From contig NZ_LWKZ01000012.1 in the NCBI RefSeq assembly GCF_001905005.1, positions 859,061 to 923,060 on the forward strand: 64,000 nt of DNA, given 5' to 3'. Made by a program: the position numbers and the translations under genes. Shown piece after piece: positions 16,503 through 24,466 of the stretch. The stretch is from Streptomyces sp. CB02923. Its GTDB lineage: Bacteria > Actinomycetota > Actinomycetes > Streptomycetales > Streptomycetaceae. Below the pieces are notes generated by a model, which was not told the DNA's origin, ran no database searches, and was given only the letters and a program-made list of their open reading frames with translations. Numbering within the stretch: position 1 is the stretch's first letter; each line of letters starts with the position of its first letter.

Positions 16503-17682
16503 ACCCGCAGAGGGCGGTGTCCAGCAGCTGTGCGGCGTGGCGGCGGCCCTGTTCGGCGGGGGCCGGGGCGGCGGTGACGGCGATGGTGGCGGCGCGGCCG
16601 TCGTCGGTCGCGGCCGAGTCGGTCGCGTAACCGAGGAAGTCGCCGTCGTGCCCCCACAGCAGGCCGCCGCAGCTCAGCGGCTGGCTGGACAGGCCCAGCC
16701 CGAACCGGGTGCCCTTCGGGTACCCGGCGTCGGCCGGTATCGCCACGGTCGTGCGCATCTGGGCGAGCTGCGCGGGCTTGAGCAGCCTGCCGCCGAGCAG
16801 GGCGCCGAAGAAACGGTTCAGGTCGCGCGGAGTGCTGATCAGGGCACCGCCGGTCCAGGCTGCGGACGGGTCCATCTCGGTGACGTCCAGCAGCGGTGCG
16901 CCGGGCTTCGGCGAGACGTAGCCGTGCGGGTGGGCGCCCCGGATGCGCTGGTCGCCCGCGGCGGGGAAGGAGGTGTGCCGCAGCCCGGCGCGGTCGATCA
17001 CCCGGCGGGTGATCTCCTCGCCCGCCGGGCGGCCGGTGACCTGCTCGATGAGCAGCCCGGCCACCACGTAGTCGGTGTTGCAGTACCGCCAGCCCTTGCC
17101 GGGCGGGAACCCCGCCTTGTGCCGCAGGGCGAGGTCGAGCAGCGTGCGGGGCTGGTGGTAGCGGTGGCGGTTGCTGGTCAGGTCGGCCATGTACGGGGTG
17201 TAGTCGGGCAGCCCGCTGGTGTGCTGGAGCAGTTGGCGCACCGTGATGCGGCGGCCGTCGATGCCGTCGCCGCGCAGCAGCCCCGGCAGGTAGGTCTCGA
17301 CGGGGGCGTCCAGCGCGACCTTGCCCTCGCCGACGAGTTGCAGGACGACGGCGGCGGTGAAGGTCTTGGTGACGCTCGCGGCCCGCACCTGCCCGTCGAC
17401 CGGCGCCTTTGCCCCGGTGCGCAGGTCCGCGACGCCTGCGGCGGCATCACGGGTGCGCCCGTCGCGGCCGGTGGCGGCGGCCAGCGCGGCGGGGTAGCCG
17501 TCCTCGTGCACCAGCCGGTCCAGCCCGCGCTGGACCGGGTCGGCGGCCCGGGTCTGCGTGGCGGACGCGGGCAGCGTGCCTGTCAGGGCCAGAGCCAGGG
17601 CCAGAGCCAGGGCCAGGGACAGGGCGGTGGCGGCTGACACGGCTGCCGCCGTGATCCGACGGCGGTGCGAGCGTTTCGGCAT
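16501..17682 (-). CDS. Secreted serine hydrolase (beta-lactamase/DD-peptidase fold)
   Basis: A 393-residue class C-type penicillin-recognising protein. The active-site motifs are SVTK (Ser103, Lys106), YCN (Tyr201, Asn203) and the third-box-like WGHDGDF near the C-terminus. The signal peptide has an unusual LALALALALAL core encoded by a 6-bp DNA repeat (GGGCCA/GAGCCA). Homologues are secreted D-alanyl-D-alanine carboxypeptidases, esterases or D-amino-peptidases; substrate choice cannot be read. It lies downstream of a 15-bp repeat array in its promoter region. Confidence 0.88.
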   Translation of the reverse strand: MPKRSHRRRITAAAVSAATALSLALALALALALTGTLPASATQTRAADPVQRGLDRLVHEDGYPAALAAATGRDGRTRDAAAGVADLRTGAKAPVDGQVRAASVTKTFTAAVVLQLVGEGKVALDAPVETYLPGLLRGDGIDGRRITVRQLLQHTSGLPDYTPYMADLTSNRHRYHQPRTLLDLALRHKAGFPPGKGWRYCNTDYVVAGLLIEQVTGRPAGEEITRRVIDRAGLRHTSFPAAGDQRIRGAHPHGYVSPKPGAPLLDVTEMDPSAAWTGGALISTPRDLNRFFGALLGGRLLKPAQLAQMRTTVAIPADAGYPKGTRFGLGLSSQPLSCGGLLWGHDGDFLGYATDSAATDDGRAATIAVTAAPAPAEQGRRHAAQLLDTALCG

Positions 17683-17820
17683 GGTGGGCCCTTCCTCGTG
17701 TACGTGGCCGTTGCAGCGGGTCCAGCCTGCTGACGTGCGGCCCGGCGCACCATCCGGGCAGCCGCAGGAGCGCGACTGGGGCTGGCCCTACGTAAGGTGC
17801 CCCACGAGCCGCACGGGGGA

Positions 17821-17880
17821 GCCCGGTGTCACACCGACCGGTGTCCCATCGACCGGTGTCCCACCGGCCGGTGTCCCGCC
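17821..17880. repeat. 15-bp tandem repeat, four copies
   Basis: Units GACCGGTGTCCCAyC (with variants) at 17821, 17836, 17851 and 17866. The array lies in the 257-bp gap upstream of the serine hydrolase and downstream of the sigma-factor partner gene. Confidence 0.85.
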
Positions 17881-17939
17881 GACCGGAACGGCGCGGTGGC
17901 GCACCCGGCTTCCCCGGAGCCGCTCAGCCGGTGCTCACG

Positions 17940-19019
17940 TCACGGCATCCACGCCTCGTACGACAGCACGTCACCCGACTTGATCCTGAACTCGGGGACG
18001 TCCTTCGTGAACGTCGTCTCCATACCGAGGACCTGACCGGTCTCCGGGTTGAGGATGACCAGTTGCAGGGTGCCGTCCATGTTCCCGTCCGACGCGTCCG
18101 TGCCGCGGTACGCGTACGCCTGGCCGCGCCGGCCGAGGCGGTCGGTGACCTGCCCGGCCGGGCGGAGGTCCTTCGTGCGGGAGAGCATCCGGACCAGCGC
18201 CGCCGACTCGCGCGGGCCCGGGGTCCACTCCTGGAGGAAGGAGGAGAGGGCCATGAGCATCGGCTGCGTCTCGGTGCCGGCGCCGCTGTAGAAGGTGGAC
18301 AGGTAGGAGCGCAGTTCGTCGGGGTCGGCGGGCGGCCGGGCGGGCAGCGTGCCGTCGCCGGTGACCGGGTCGTCCAGGCGGGTGCCCGCCGGGTACGTCT
18401 TGCGGTGCAGGACCTTGCCGTCGTTGACGGTGCGCCACTCGCCGTCGGCGTCGTGGATCACCGGGCGGCCGGGGTGCCGCGGGTCGGTGGCGACGACGAG
18501 TTCGGAGCCGCTGCCGTCCGGGTTCCAGCTGGTGATGCGCTCCTCGGGGAAGGTGACCGGCGGTTTGGCGTCGGGGCCCGTCTCCATGCTCAGGTACCAG
18601 CTCTGGAGGTGGCTGCCGCGGTGCGGCTTGGGGGCGTCGTGCAGGGCGCGGGCGTACGCCTCCGCGTTGCGGGCGACCTCGTCGAGCGGGAGGACGCGGG
18701 CGTCGCGTTGCACGACGAGCGCGGTCGGGGCGGCCGACGCCGGTGCCGTACCGACGCCGGAGAAGGTGAGGGTGAGGACGGTCAGCGCGACGGCCGAGGC
18801 GGCGGTGGCGCCGATGAGGAGGCGTCGGGTGCGGCGCGGCCGGGGGGCGCGGGCGGCTCGCCCGGGTGCGGGCGCCGGCGTGGAAGACGGCGCGTCGGCG
18901 CTCATCAGGGCGGACAGCCGGTGCTCCGCGCGGGCGTCGAGCGGACGGTCCCGCCAAGGGCCTTCGCCGGGCGACGGTACGGGGTCGGCCTGCCGCAGCA
19001 GCTCCAGTTCGTCAGTCAA
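17940..19019 (-). CDS. CU044_5270-type membrane protein, sigma-factor partner
   Basis: A 359-residue protein. A short cytoplasmic N-terminus (MTDELELLRQADPVPSPGEG) and a Pro/Ala-rich basic stretch lead to one membrane helix (about 66-88, RRLLIGATAASAVALTVLTLTF). A large extracellular domain of about 260 residues follows, containing LQSWYLSMETG and VIHDADGEWRTVNDGKVLHRKTYPAG. This layout (DELELLR near the start, single helix, CU044_5270 domain) is that of proteins always encoded next to an ECF sigma factor in actinomycetes. It probably acts as the anti-sigma or sensor protein. The TTG start lies inside the sigma gene (8-bp overlap). Confidence 0.82.
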   Translation of the reverse strand: MTDELELLRQADPVPSPGEGPWRDRPLDARAEHRLSALMSADAPSSTPAPAPGRAARAPRPRRTRRLLIGATAASAVALTVLTLTFSGVGTAPASAAPTALVVQRDARVLPLDEVARNAEAYARALHDAPKPHRGSHLQSWYLSMETGPDAKPPVTFPEERITSWNPDGSGSELVVATDPRHPGRPVIHDADGEWRTVNDGKVLHRKTYPAGTRLDDPVTGDGTLPARPPADPDELRSYLSTFYSGAGTETQPMLMALSSFLQEWTPGPRESAALVRMLSRTKDLRPAGQVTDRLGRRGQAYAYRGTDASDGNMDGTLQLVILNPETGQVLGMETTFTKDVPEFRIKSGDVLSYEAWMP

Positions 19020-19839
19020 GGCTGCGGCCTCCGGCTCGGGTCGGCACCGCGGGTGCGGGCAGGGGTGAACATGCGGTCGTACGGTGCGCGCGCGGGCGCG
19101 TCGGGGGAGGGGGGAATGGGCGTGGGGTCCGGCTGTCCGGGTCGGGGCCGGGCTCCGGAGTCCCCTTCGGGCGGAGGCGGTCTATCTGCATACGGAGCCG
19201 GTTGCGCGCCCGGTGCAGCCGCATGGCCGCGGCGCTCTGACTGCAGTCGAGGGTGACGGCCAGTTCCTGGAGGGTCAGTTCCTCCCAGGCCGTCAGGCGC
19301 AGCACTTCCTGGTCGGCGGGGGAGAGGCGCTCCAGGGCCTCGTGCACCCAGGAGCCCGGCCGGTCCGTGTCGGGGCTGTCCACGGTCTGGCGGCGGTGCG
19401 CGGCCTCGTGGTTGCCGAGGCGGTGCAGCAGGCGCCGGTACCGGCCGAAGCCGCGCACCGTGTTCGACAGGCAGTTGCGGGCCACGCCGTACAGCCAGGG
19501 CAGTGGGGACGGCGGCAGCTCGGCGCGCCGCCGCCACGCTATGGAGAAGACCTCCGCCACCACCTCCTCGACGTCGTCCGTCTGGCCGCTGTCCAGCCGG
19601 CGGGCGACGAAGCGGCTGACCGCCCAGTAGTGCGTGCGGTAGGCGTCGGCGAAGGCCTCGTCGACGCCCTTGCCGGGGCCCTCATCGGGTCTGCCGTCGA
19701 GGCCCTCATCGGATCTGCCGTCGAAGTCCCCACCGGGCCCGCCGTCGAGGCCCCCACCGGGCCCGCCCCCGAAGTCCCCATCGGGCACGCCGTCGAAGTT
19801 TCCGCCGGGGCCGTCCTCGGCGGCTGCGTCCTTGCTCAT
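19012..19839 (-). CDS. ECF-type RNA polymerase sigma factor
   Basis: A 275-residue sigma-70 family protein. Region 2 runs over DAYRTHYWAVSRFVARRL...TDDVEEVVAEVFSIAWRRR. Region 4 is LERLSPADQEVLRLTAWEELTLQELAVTLDCSQSAAAMRLHRARNRL. The N-terminal 55 residues form an acidic Gly/Asp-rich repeat (DGGPGGDFDG, GRSDEGLDG, GRPDEGPGKG) not needed by the core fold, and the C-terminal 45 residues are Pro/Arg-rich. The following gene overlaps by 8 bp and is its presumed membrane regulator. The two likely respond to an envelope or extracellular signal. The regulon is unknown. Confidence 0.9.
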   Translation of the reverse strand: MSKDAAAEDGPGGNFDGVPDGDFGGGPGGGLDGGPGGDFDGRSDEGLDGRPDEGPGKGVDEAFADAYRTHYWAVSRFVARRLDSGQTDDVEEVVAEVFSIAWRRRAELPPSPLPWLYGVARNCLSNTVRGFGRYRRLLHRLGNHEAAHRRQTVDSPDTDRPGSWVHEALERLSPADQEVLRLTAWEELTLQELAVTLDCSQSAAAMRLHRARNRLRMQIDRLRPKGTPEPGPDPDSRTPRPFPPPPTRPRAHRTTACSPLPAPAVPTRAGGRSLD

Positions 19840-19920
19840 GATCTGTTGGTGTCCGGCACGCCTGAGATCTTCACACCCTCCCGCGGTGAAGATTCCGGCG
19901 GCCCCGGACACCTACGGTGC

Positions 19921-21546
19921 ATGAAGTCCCCCGTGAAGTGGCTGACGACCACCGACCACAAGACCATCGGCACGCTGTACCTGATCACCTCGTTCGCGTT
20001 CTTCTGCATCGGCGGCCTGATGGCCCTGCTGATGCGCGCCGAGCTGGCCCGGCCCGGCCACCAACTGCTGTCGAACGAGCAGTTCAACCAGGCGTTCACG
20101 ATGCACGGCACGATCATGCTGCTGATGTTCGCGACGCCGCTGTTCTCCGGCTTCGCGAACTGGATCATGCCGTTGCAGATCGGCGCGCCCGACGTGGCGT
20201 TCCCCCGGCTGAACATGTTCGCGTACTGGCTCTATCTCTTCGGCTCGCTGATCGCGGTCGGCGGTTTCCTCACGCCGCAGGGCGCCGCCGACTTCGGCTG
20301 GTTCGCCTATGCGCCGCTCTCCGATTCCGTGCATTCCCCGGGGATCGGCGGCGATATGTGGATCATGGGCCTGGCGCTGTCCGGATTCGGTACGATCTTG
20401 GGCGCGGTCAATTTCATCACCACCATCATCTGTATGCGGGCGCCCGGCATGACGATGTTCCGTATGCCGATCTTCACCTGGAACGTGCTGCTGACCGGTG
20501 TACTGGTCCTGCTCGCCTTCCCGGTGCTGGCGGCCGCTCTTTTCGCCCTGGAGGCGGACCGTAAATTCGGTGCGCACGTCTTCGACGCGGCCAACGGCGG
20601 TGCCCTGCTGTGGCAGCATCTCTTCTGGTTCTTCGGCCATCCCGAGGTCTACATCATCGCGCTGCCGTTCTTCGGCATCATTTCCGAGGTCATTCCGGTC
20701 TTCTCCCGCAAGCCGATGTTCGGCTACGTCGGGCTCATCGCGGCGACGGTTTCCATCGCGGGGCTGTCCGTCACGGTCTGGGCGCATCACATGTACGCGA
20801 CGGGTGGCGTCCTGCTGCCGTTCTTCTCGTTCATGACCTTCCTGATCGCCGTACCGACCGGCGTGAAGTTCTTCAACTGGATCGGCACGATGTGGCAGGG
20901 CAGCCTGTCCTTCGAAACGCCGATGCTGTGGGCGGTCGGCTTCCTGATCACCTTCACCTTCGGCGGTCTGACCGGCGTCATCCTGGCGTCGCCGCCGATG
21001 GACTTCCACGTGACGGACTCGTATTTCGTCGTCGCCCACTTCCACTACGTCATCTTCGGCACGGTCGTCTTCGCGATGTTCGCCGGGTTCCACTTCTGGT
21101 GGCCGAAGTTCACCGGCAAGATGCTGGACGAACGGCTCGGCAAAATCACGTTCTGGACGCTGTTCATCGGGTTCCACGGCACCTTCCTCGTCCAGCACTG
21201 GCTGGGCGCCGAAGGAATGCTGCGCCGTATTCCCGACTACCTGGCCGCCGACGGATTCACCACGCTCAACACGATCTCGACGATCGCCTCGTTCCTGCTC
21301 GGCTTGTCGATGCTGCCGTTCCTCTACAACGTCTGGAAGACCGCGAAGTACGGGGAAAAGGTCACCGACGACGACCCGTGGGGCTGGGGCCGTTCGCTGG
21401 AGTGGGCGACCTCCTGCCCGCCGCCCCGCCACAACTTCACCGCCCTGCCGCGTATCCGCTCCGAATCCCCGGCATTCGACCTGCACCATCCCGAGGTCGG
21501 CGCGCCCGCGCTGGACCGTGAAAAGGAACGAGGTGCGCTGGTATGA
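19921..21546 (+). CDS. ctaD: Cytochrome c oxidase subunit I (stand-alone ctaD copy)
   Basis: A 541-residue heme-copper oxidase subunit with twelve membrane helices. Heme and CuB ligands are visible: MHGTIMLLMF (His of low-spin heme), FWFFGHPEVYIIALP (CuB His and the cross-linked Tyr), WAHHMYATG (CuB His pair) and VAHFHYVIFG (two heme His). It couples cytochrome c oxidation to O2 reduction and proton pumping. It is not next to ctaC, ctaE or ctaF, so it is probably a second copy. The downstream small membrane gene overlaps it by ATGA. The start at 19921 fits the family N-terminus KWLTTTDHKTIG. Confidence 0.95.
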   Translation: MKSPVKWLTTTDHKTIGTLYLITSFAFFCIGGLMALLMRAELARPGHQLLSNEQFNQAFTMHGTIMLLMFATPLFSGFANWIMPLQIGAPDVAFPRLNMFAYWLYLFGSLIAVGGFLTPQGAADFGWFAYAPLSDSVHSPGIGGDMWIMGLALSGFGTILGAVNFITTIICMRAPGMTMFRMPIFTWNVLLTGVLVLLAFPVLAAALFALEADRKFGAHVFDAANGGALLWQHLFWFFGHPEVYIIALPFFGIISEVIPVFSRKPMFGYVGLIAATVSIAGLSVTVWAHHMYATGGVLLPFFSFMTFLIAVPTGVKFFNWIGTMWQGSLSFETPMLWAVGFLITFTFGGLTGVILASPPMDFHVTDSYFVVAHFHYVIFGTVVFAMFAGFHFWWPKFTGKMLDERLGKITFWTLFIGFHGTFLVQHWLGAEGMLRRIPDYLAADGFTTLNTISTIASFLLGLSMLPFLYNVWKTAKYGEKVTDDDPWGWGRSLEWATSCPPPRHNFTALPRIRSESPAFDLHHPEVGAPALDREKERGALV

Positions 21547-21896
21547 GCGGCGGTACGCCGGTGACCGCGGCCGAGGCGATCAACGAAATCGAGGGATATC
21601 TGCTCTGGGAGGCCGAAAAGGACCGTGCACGCACCCGTGCACAGGAATTCAGCGCCCGCCTGCCGTGGCTGACCCGCGCCCAACAGGAGGAGGTCGAACG
21701 GCAGTACCAGGCCGATCAGCTGGAGTACTCCCGCGCCTCTCTCCGGCGGATCGCGGCGCGCAGCGGGGAATTGCGGGCCGAGTACGAGGGCGTGTACCAG
21801 GTGCTGCGGCGCCGGATGGTGACGGGATTCCTGGCCGCGACCGCGGTGCTGGTGACCGGCGCGGTGGTGGTTGCCGTTGCCCTCACCGGCGGGTGA
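21543..21896 (+). CDS. Small membrane protein coupled to ctaD
   Basis: A 117-residue protein, translationally coupled to ctaD (ATGA). A soluble helical, Glu/Arg-rich N-terminal part (AEAINEIEGYLLWEAEKDRARTRAQEF...QEEVERQYQADQLEYSRASLRRI, probably coiled coil) ends in a single C-terminal membrane helix (about 92-114). It is probably an accessory or assembly factor of the oxidase, inferred only from coupling and topology. No named family recognised. Its stop codon lies inside the terminator stem. Confidence 0.78.
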   Translation: MSGGTPVTAAEAINEIEGYLLWEAEKDRARTRAQEFSARLPWLTRAQQEEVERQYQADQLEYSRASLRRIAARSGELRAEYEGVYQVLRRRMVTGFLAATAVLVTGAVVVAVALTGG

Positions 21897-21905
21897 GGGC
21901 AACGG
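21874..21905 (+). terminator. Terminator overlapping the stop codon
   Basis: A perfect 14-bp stem 21874-21887 / 21892-21905 (CCGTTGCCCTCACC) with a GGCG loop. The TGA stop of the small membrane gene (21894-21896) is in the right arm. After it, 21906-22027 holds two copies of a GGGGCGTCCGCGGC element. Confidence 0.85.
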
Positions 21906-22027
21906 ATCGACGACGGCCCGGGGCGTCCGCGGCCGAGGGCGACGGACCGAGACGGCCGGGGGCGTCCGCGGCTGAGGGGGCGGCCGGCGGACGCCTCCCG
22001 GCCGTCAGCAGGGGACCGGACCGCGCG

Positions 22028-22738
22028 TCAGCCGGTGACCGTGATCTGCGACGCCGGGTCGGTGGTGTCGGCGACCTTGTAGGTGGCGTTGAAGGTCGAC
22101 GTCGTCGAGCTGGTCGGGCAGCCGAAGCCGCCGACGACCTTGACCGGCACCGAGGCGTTGGTGAAGGTCAGGGTGGACGGCGCGCCGTTCGCCCAGGTGC
22201 CGCTCACCGTCGCCGCGCCTGTGGGAGCGGCCGTCACCGTGCAACTGGCCAGACCGCTGGTCCTGAGGACGAAACCGCCGGTCGGGATGGTCAGCCCGGC
22301 GGTGCTCGGCGCGCCGTTCTGCATGGTGACACCCCATGCGCCGGAGGTCTGGATGGTGGCGCTGACGCCCGGCAAGCTGGTGGAGCAGGAGGTGTAGGTG
22401 GGCGCCGAGATGCCGTTGCTGACCGGGCCGGAGTCGTTGGTGTTGTCCGGGGCGTCCGGGACCCGGCCGTTGGCGTTCGAGACGGTGCAGGTCACCGTCA
22501 CCGAACCGGCCTTGAAGGTGGCCTTGCCGCCGAGGGTGGCGGCGTAGGCGTGCCCGGCCGGTGTGACGGTGGTCGGGGCGTCGGCGACCGGGGCCCCGGT
22601 GGGCAGGGCGGTGGCCGAGCCGGTCAGGGCCAGGGTGAGGGACGCGGTCGCGAGGATTCCCGTACCGGCGGCGAGCAGGGCGCGCGGCCGCCGGGTGACG
22701 GAGTGATGTGCGCGAGAGCGTGCGGGTCTGTGCGTCAT
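22028..22738 (-). CDS. Secreted protein of unknown function
   Basis: A 236-residue protein with a basic N-region and a signal peptide (about 1-45, ends SATA-LPTGAPVADAP). The mature domain is Ser/Thr/Gly-rich and beta-type, with six spaced Cys (TVTCTVSNANG, YTSCSTSL, GLASCTVTA, GGFGCPTSS). The strand-turn periodicity suggests an immunoglobulin-like or jelly-roll fold. A strong GAAGGAG lies 8 bases before the ATG, so it is well translated. It is followed at some distance by the DUF6114/DUF6230 pair on the same strand and may work with them at the cell surface. Function not assigned. Confidence 0.72.
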   Translation of the reverse strand: MTHRPARSRAHHSVTRRPRALLAAGTGILATASLTLALTGSATALPTGAPVADAPTTVTPAGHAYAATLGGKATFKAGSVTVTCTVSNANGRVPDAPDNTNDSGPVSNGISAPTYTSCSTSLPGVSATIQTSGAWGVTMQNGAPSTAGLTIPTGGFVLRTSGLASCTVTAAPTGAATVSGTWANGAPSTLTFTNASVPVKVVGGFGCPTSSTTSTFNATYKVADTTDPASQITVTG

Positions 22739-22910
22739 CGCGAAATCTCCTTCTGCGAGCGGTGTGGGTGGGGCGACGCAGGCGCCTGCGAGCACCTGCG
22801 GGTCATGGGGGAGCGGCGGCCCGGCCGCGGGGGTGGGGGTGGTGGGGGCGGTGGTGCCTGTGCGAGGGGGCGGGCGGGGCGTACGCGTACGGAATCCGTG
22901 GCGGGCGCTG

Positions 22911-22998
22911 CCGTACCCGTACGACGGTGCTCCCGTACCCGTACGACGCCGCTCCCGTACGCATACGACGGCGCTTCCGTACCCGTACGACCCCGTAC
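22911..22998. repeat. 22-bp tandem repeat rich in CGTACG
   Basis: Four 22-bp units at 22911, 22933, 22955 and 22977, each CCGTACCCGTACGACGsyGC plus two bases. The array lies in the 283-bp gap between the DUF6114 gene and the secreted protein. The remaining part of the gap is G-rich (GGGGGTGGGGGTGG around 22840). Confidence 0.85.
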
Positions 22999-23021
22999 GA
23001 CGGTCCTGCCGCGCGGCTCGG

Positions 23022-23537
23022 TCAGTTCTGCGGCTGGGTGCGGGGCGGCGACGGCGGTGTGCTGTCCGACGGCCCCTGCGCCGGATCGGCACCCGGGTCG
23101 GCGATCGGATCGGCACCCGGGCCCGCGCCCGGCCGCCGGTCCGGTTCCGGTTCCGGCAGCGGGCGGGGCTGCCAGGCGAAGATCATGCCGCCGCCGAGGA
23201 TGCCGACGATCGTGCCGAACAGGAATCCGCCGAGGTTGGACATCACCAGCGCCGCGGTGGCGACCAGCACGGTGAGGATTCCGGCCAGTCCCCGGTAGTG
23301 CGGCGCGAACCACGCGGACAGGCCCATCAGGATCATCACCAGGCCCATCAGGACGGACGGGATACCGGCGATGCCCTGCTGGAGCATGACCTTCAGCGGC
23401 GCCAGCGGGATGGCGCAGATCTCCGCGCCCGCGACGACGGCCGCCAGCCCGCCCCAGAAGGGGCGGCCCTTGCGCCAGCGCCGCCAGGCCGCACGCCCGC
23501 GCCGCCAGGAGCCGTGGCCGCGCCCGTTCAGAAGCAT
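23022..23537 (-). CDS. DUF6114 family membrane protein
   Basis: A 171-residue protein with four membrane helices between residues 27 and about 125 (FWGGLAAVVAGAEICAIPLAPL, GIPSVLMGLVMILMGLSAWF, LAGILTVLVATAALVMSNLGGFLFGTIVGILGGGMIFAW). A Pro/Gly/Asp-rich cytoplasmic tail follows. The layout and the position next to a DUF6230 gene fit the DUF6114 family. The ATG at 23537 overlaps the end of the DUF6230 gene by 10 bp, with AAGAAGGA just before it. The pair is widespread in Streptomyces and is thought to be envelope-associated; its biochemical role is unknown. Confidence 0.8.
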   Translation of the reverse strand: MLLNGRGHGSWRRGRAAWRRWRKGRPFWGGLAAVVAGAEICAIPLAPLKVMLQQGIAGIPSVLMGLVMILMGLSAWFAPHYRGLAGILTVLVATAALVMSNLGGFLFGTIVGILGGGMIFAWQPRPLPEPEPDRRPGAGPGADPIADPGADPAQGPSDSTPPSPPRTQPQN

Positions 23538-24148
23538 TCCTTCTTGCCCTTGGAGATGCTCATGCTCAGGCCGGCCAGCCGGAACGTCCCGGCGTTGGTG
23601 GCCCAGGCCGTCTGCTTGAGGTCGGTGATGCTGACGTCGTCGGCCTGCTGGGCGAACGCGTCCTGCATGCCCTGGGCGGTCGCCGGGCCCTTGTCGAGGG
23701 TGGAGGCGTCGCGGCCGATCTCGATGTTGTTGAAGTCCGCGTTGCCGGAGAGCTGGGTGGCGTCCACGAAGAGGTCGGTCGCCTTGACCGGCGTCTTGCC
23801 GCCGCCCGCGGTGAGGTTGAGCGAGATGTCGCCGATGACCGGCAGCGTGGTGACGACCGACTGGCACAGGCGCTTCAGTTCGGCGTTCTTGATGGCGGTC
23901 ACGGCCACCGGCAGCAGGTCGCCGCGGGCGTTCTGGTCGACGCCGCCGTACTGGGCGAAGCCTTCGCCCTTGAGGGAGGCGGCGGACACCTTGAACTGCT
24001 GTCCCGATACGGCGAACGAAGCCGCCAGCGCGCCGTTGGCCAGGGCGATGGCCAGCGCGGCGGTCCCGGCGAAGGCCGGGACGGACAGCACGGCGAACTT
24101 GCGCCAGCTGACCCGCCCCGTGACGTGTCTGCCGTGTGCGTCCTTCAT
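23528..24148 (-). CDS. DUF6230 family secreted/anchored protein
   Basis: A 206-residue protein. An N-terminal helix or signal (about 18-43, FAVLSVPAFAGTAALAIALANGALAASFAVSGQ) leads to a beta-rich domain with QQFKVSAASLKGEGFAQYGGV, LKRLCQSVVTTLPVIGDISLNL and the invariant end TAWATNAGTFRLAGLSMSISKGKKECF. Two Cys, one at the extreme C-terminus, could form a disulfide. From memory, some Streptomyces homologues are deposited as cholesterol esterase; I could not check this and see no GxSxG serine-esterase motif, so I do not assign that activity. It forms an operon with the DUF6114 gene. Confidence 0.8.
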   Translation of the reverse strand: MKDAHGRHVTGRVSWRKFAVLSVPAFAGTAALAIALANGALAASFAVSGQQFKVSAASLKGEGFAQYGGVDQNARGDLLPVAVTAIKNAELKRLCQSVVTTLPVIGDISLNLTAGGGKTPVKATDLFVDATQLSGNADFNNIEIGRDASTLDKGPATAQGMQDAFAQQADDVSITDLKQTAWATNAGTFRLAGLSMSISKGKKECF

Positions 24149-24277
24149 GAGAGTGGTCCCCTTCGAAGTGCGTGGATCGCGCAGCCGAGAGTTGTGGGGG
24201 GACGTGCGGGAAGCCTGGCCAGGAGGCGGTCGTACAGCGTGATGATTACGTGGAGGGTGTGGCGAACTGGCCGGTGT

Positions 24278-24308
24278 TACTGGCGAGTTGAATGTAAGTC
24301 TGCCAGTA
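24278..24308. promoter_or_regulatory. Inverted repeat upstream of the DUF6230 gene
   Basis: TACTGGC (24278-24284) and GCCAGTA (24302-24308) form perfect 7-bp arms separated by 17 bases, 130 bases before the DUF6230 start. The segment GTTACTGGCGAGTT resembles half-sites of TetR-family lipid regulators. The rest of 24149-24466 shows no gene. Confidence 0.45.
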
Positions 24309-24466
24309 CCCGTTGGCAAGGTTGAGGACCGAAGGAACCACAGGAGACGCAAAAGAGACGCGGCTTCGCTCCACGTACGCGCGTCGGGTCTACGGGTGCG
24401 CCCGCACACTCCGCGCGCTCGTACCCCGTACACCCGTACGCCGGTGTACCCGTGCGCCTGTACGGC

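Noticed and set aside
23528..24148. Firm naming of the DUF6230 protein as cholesterol esterase
   Set aside because: No serine-hydrolase motif is visible; the label is recalled from database names only.
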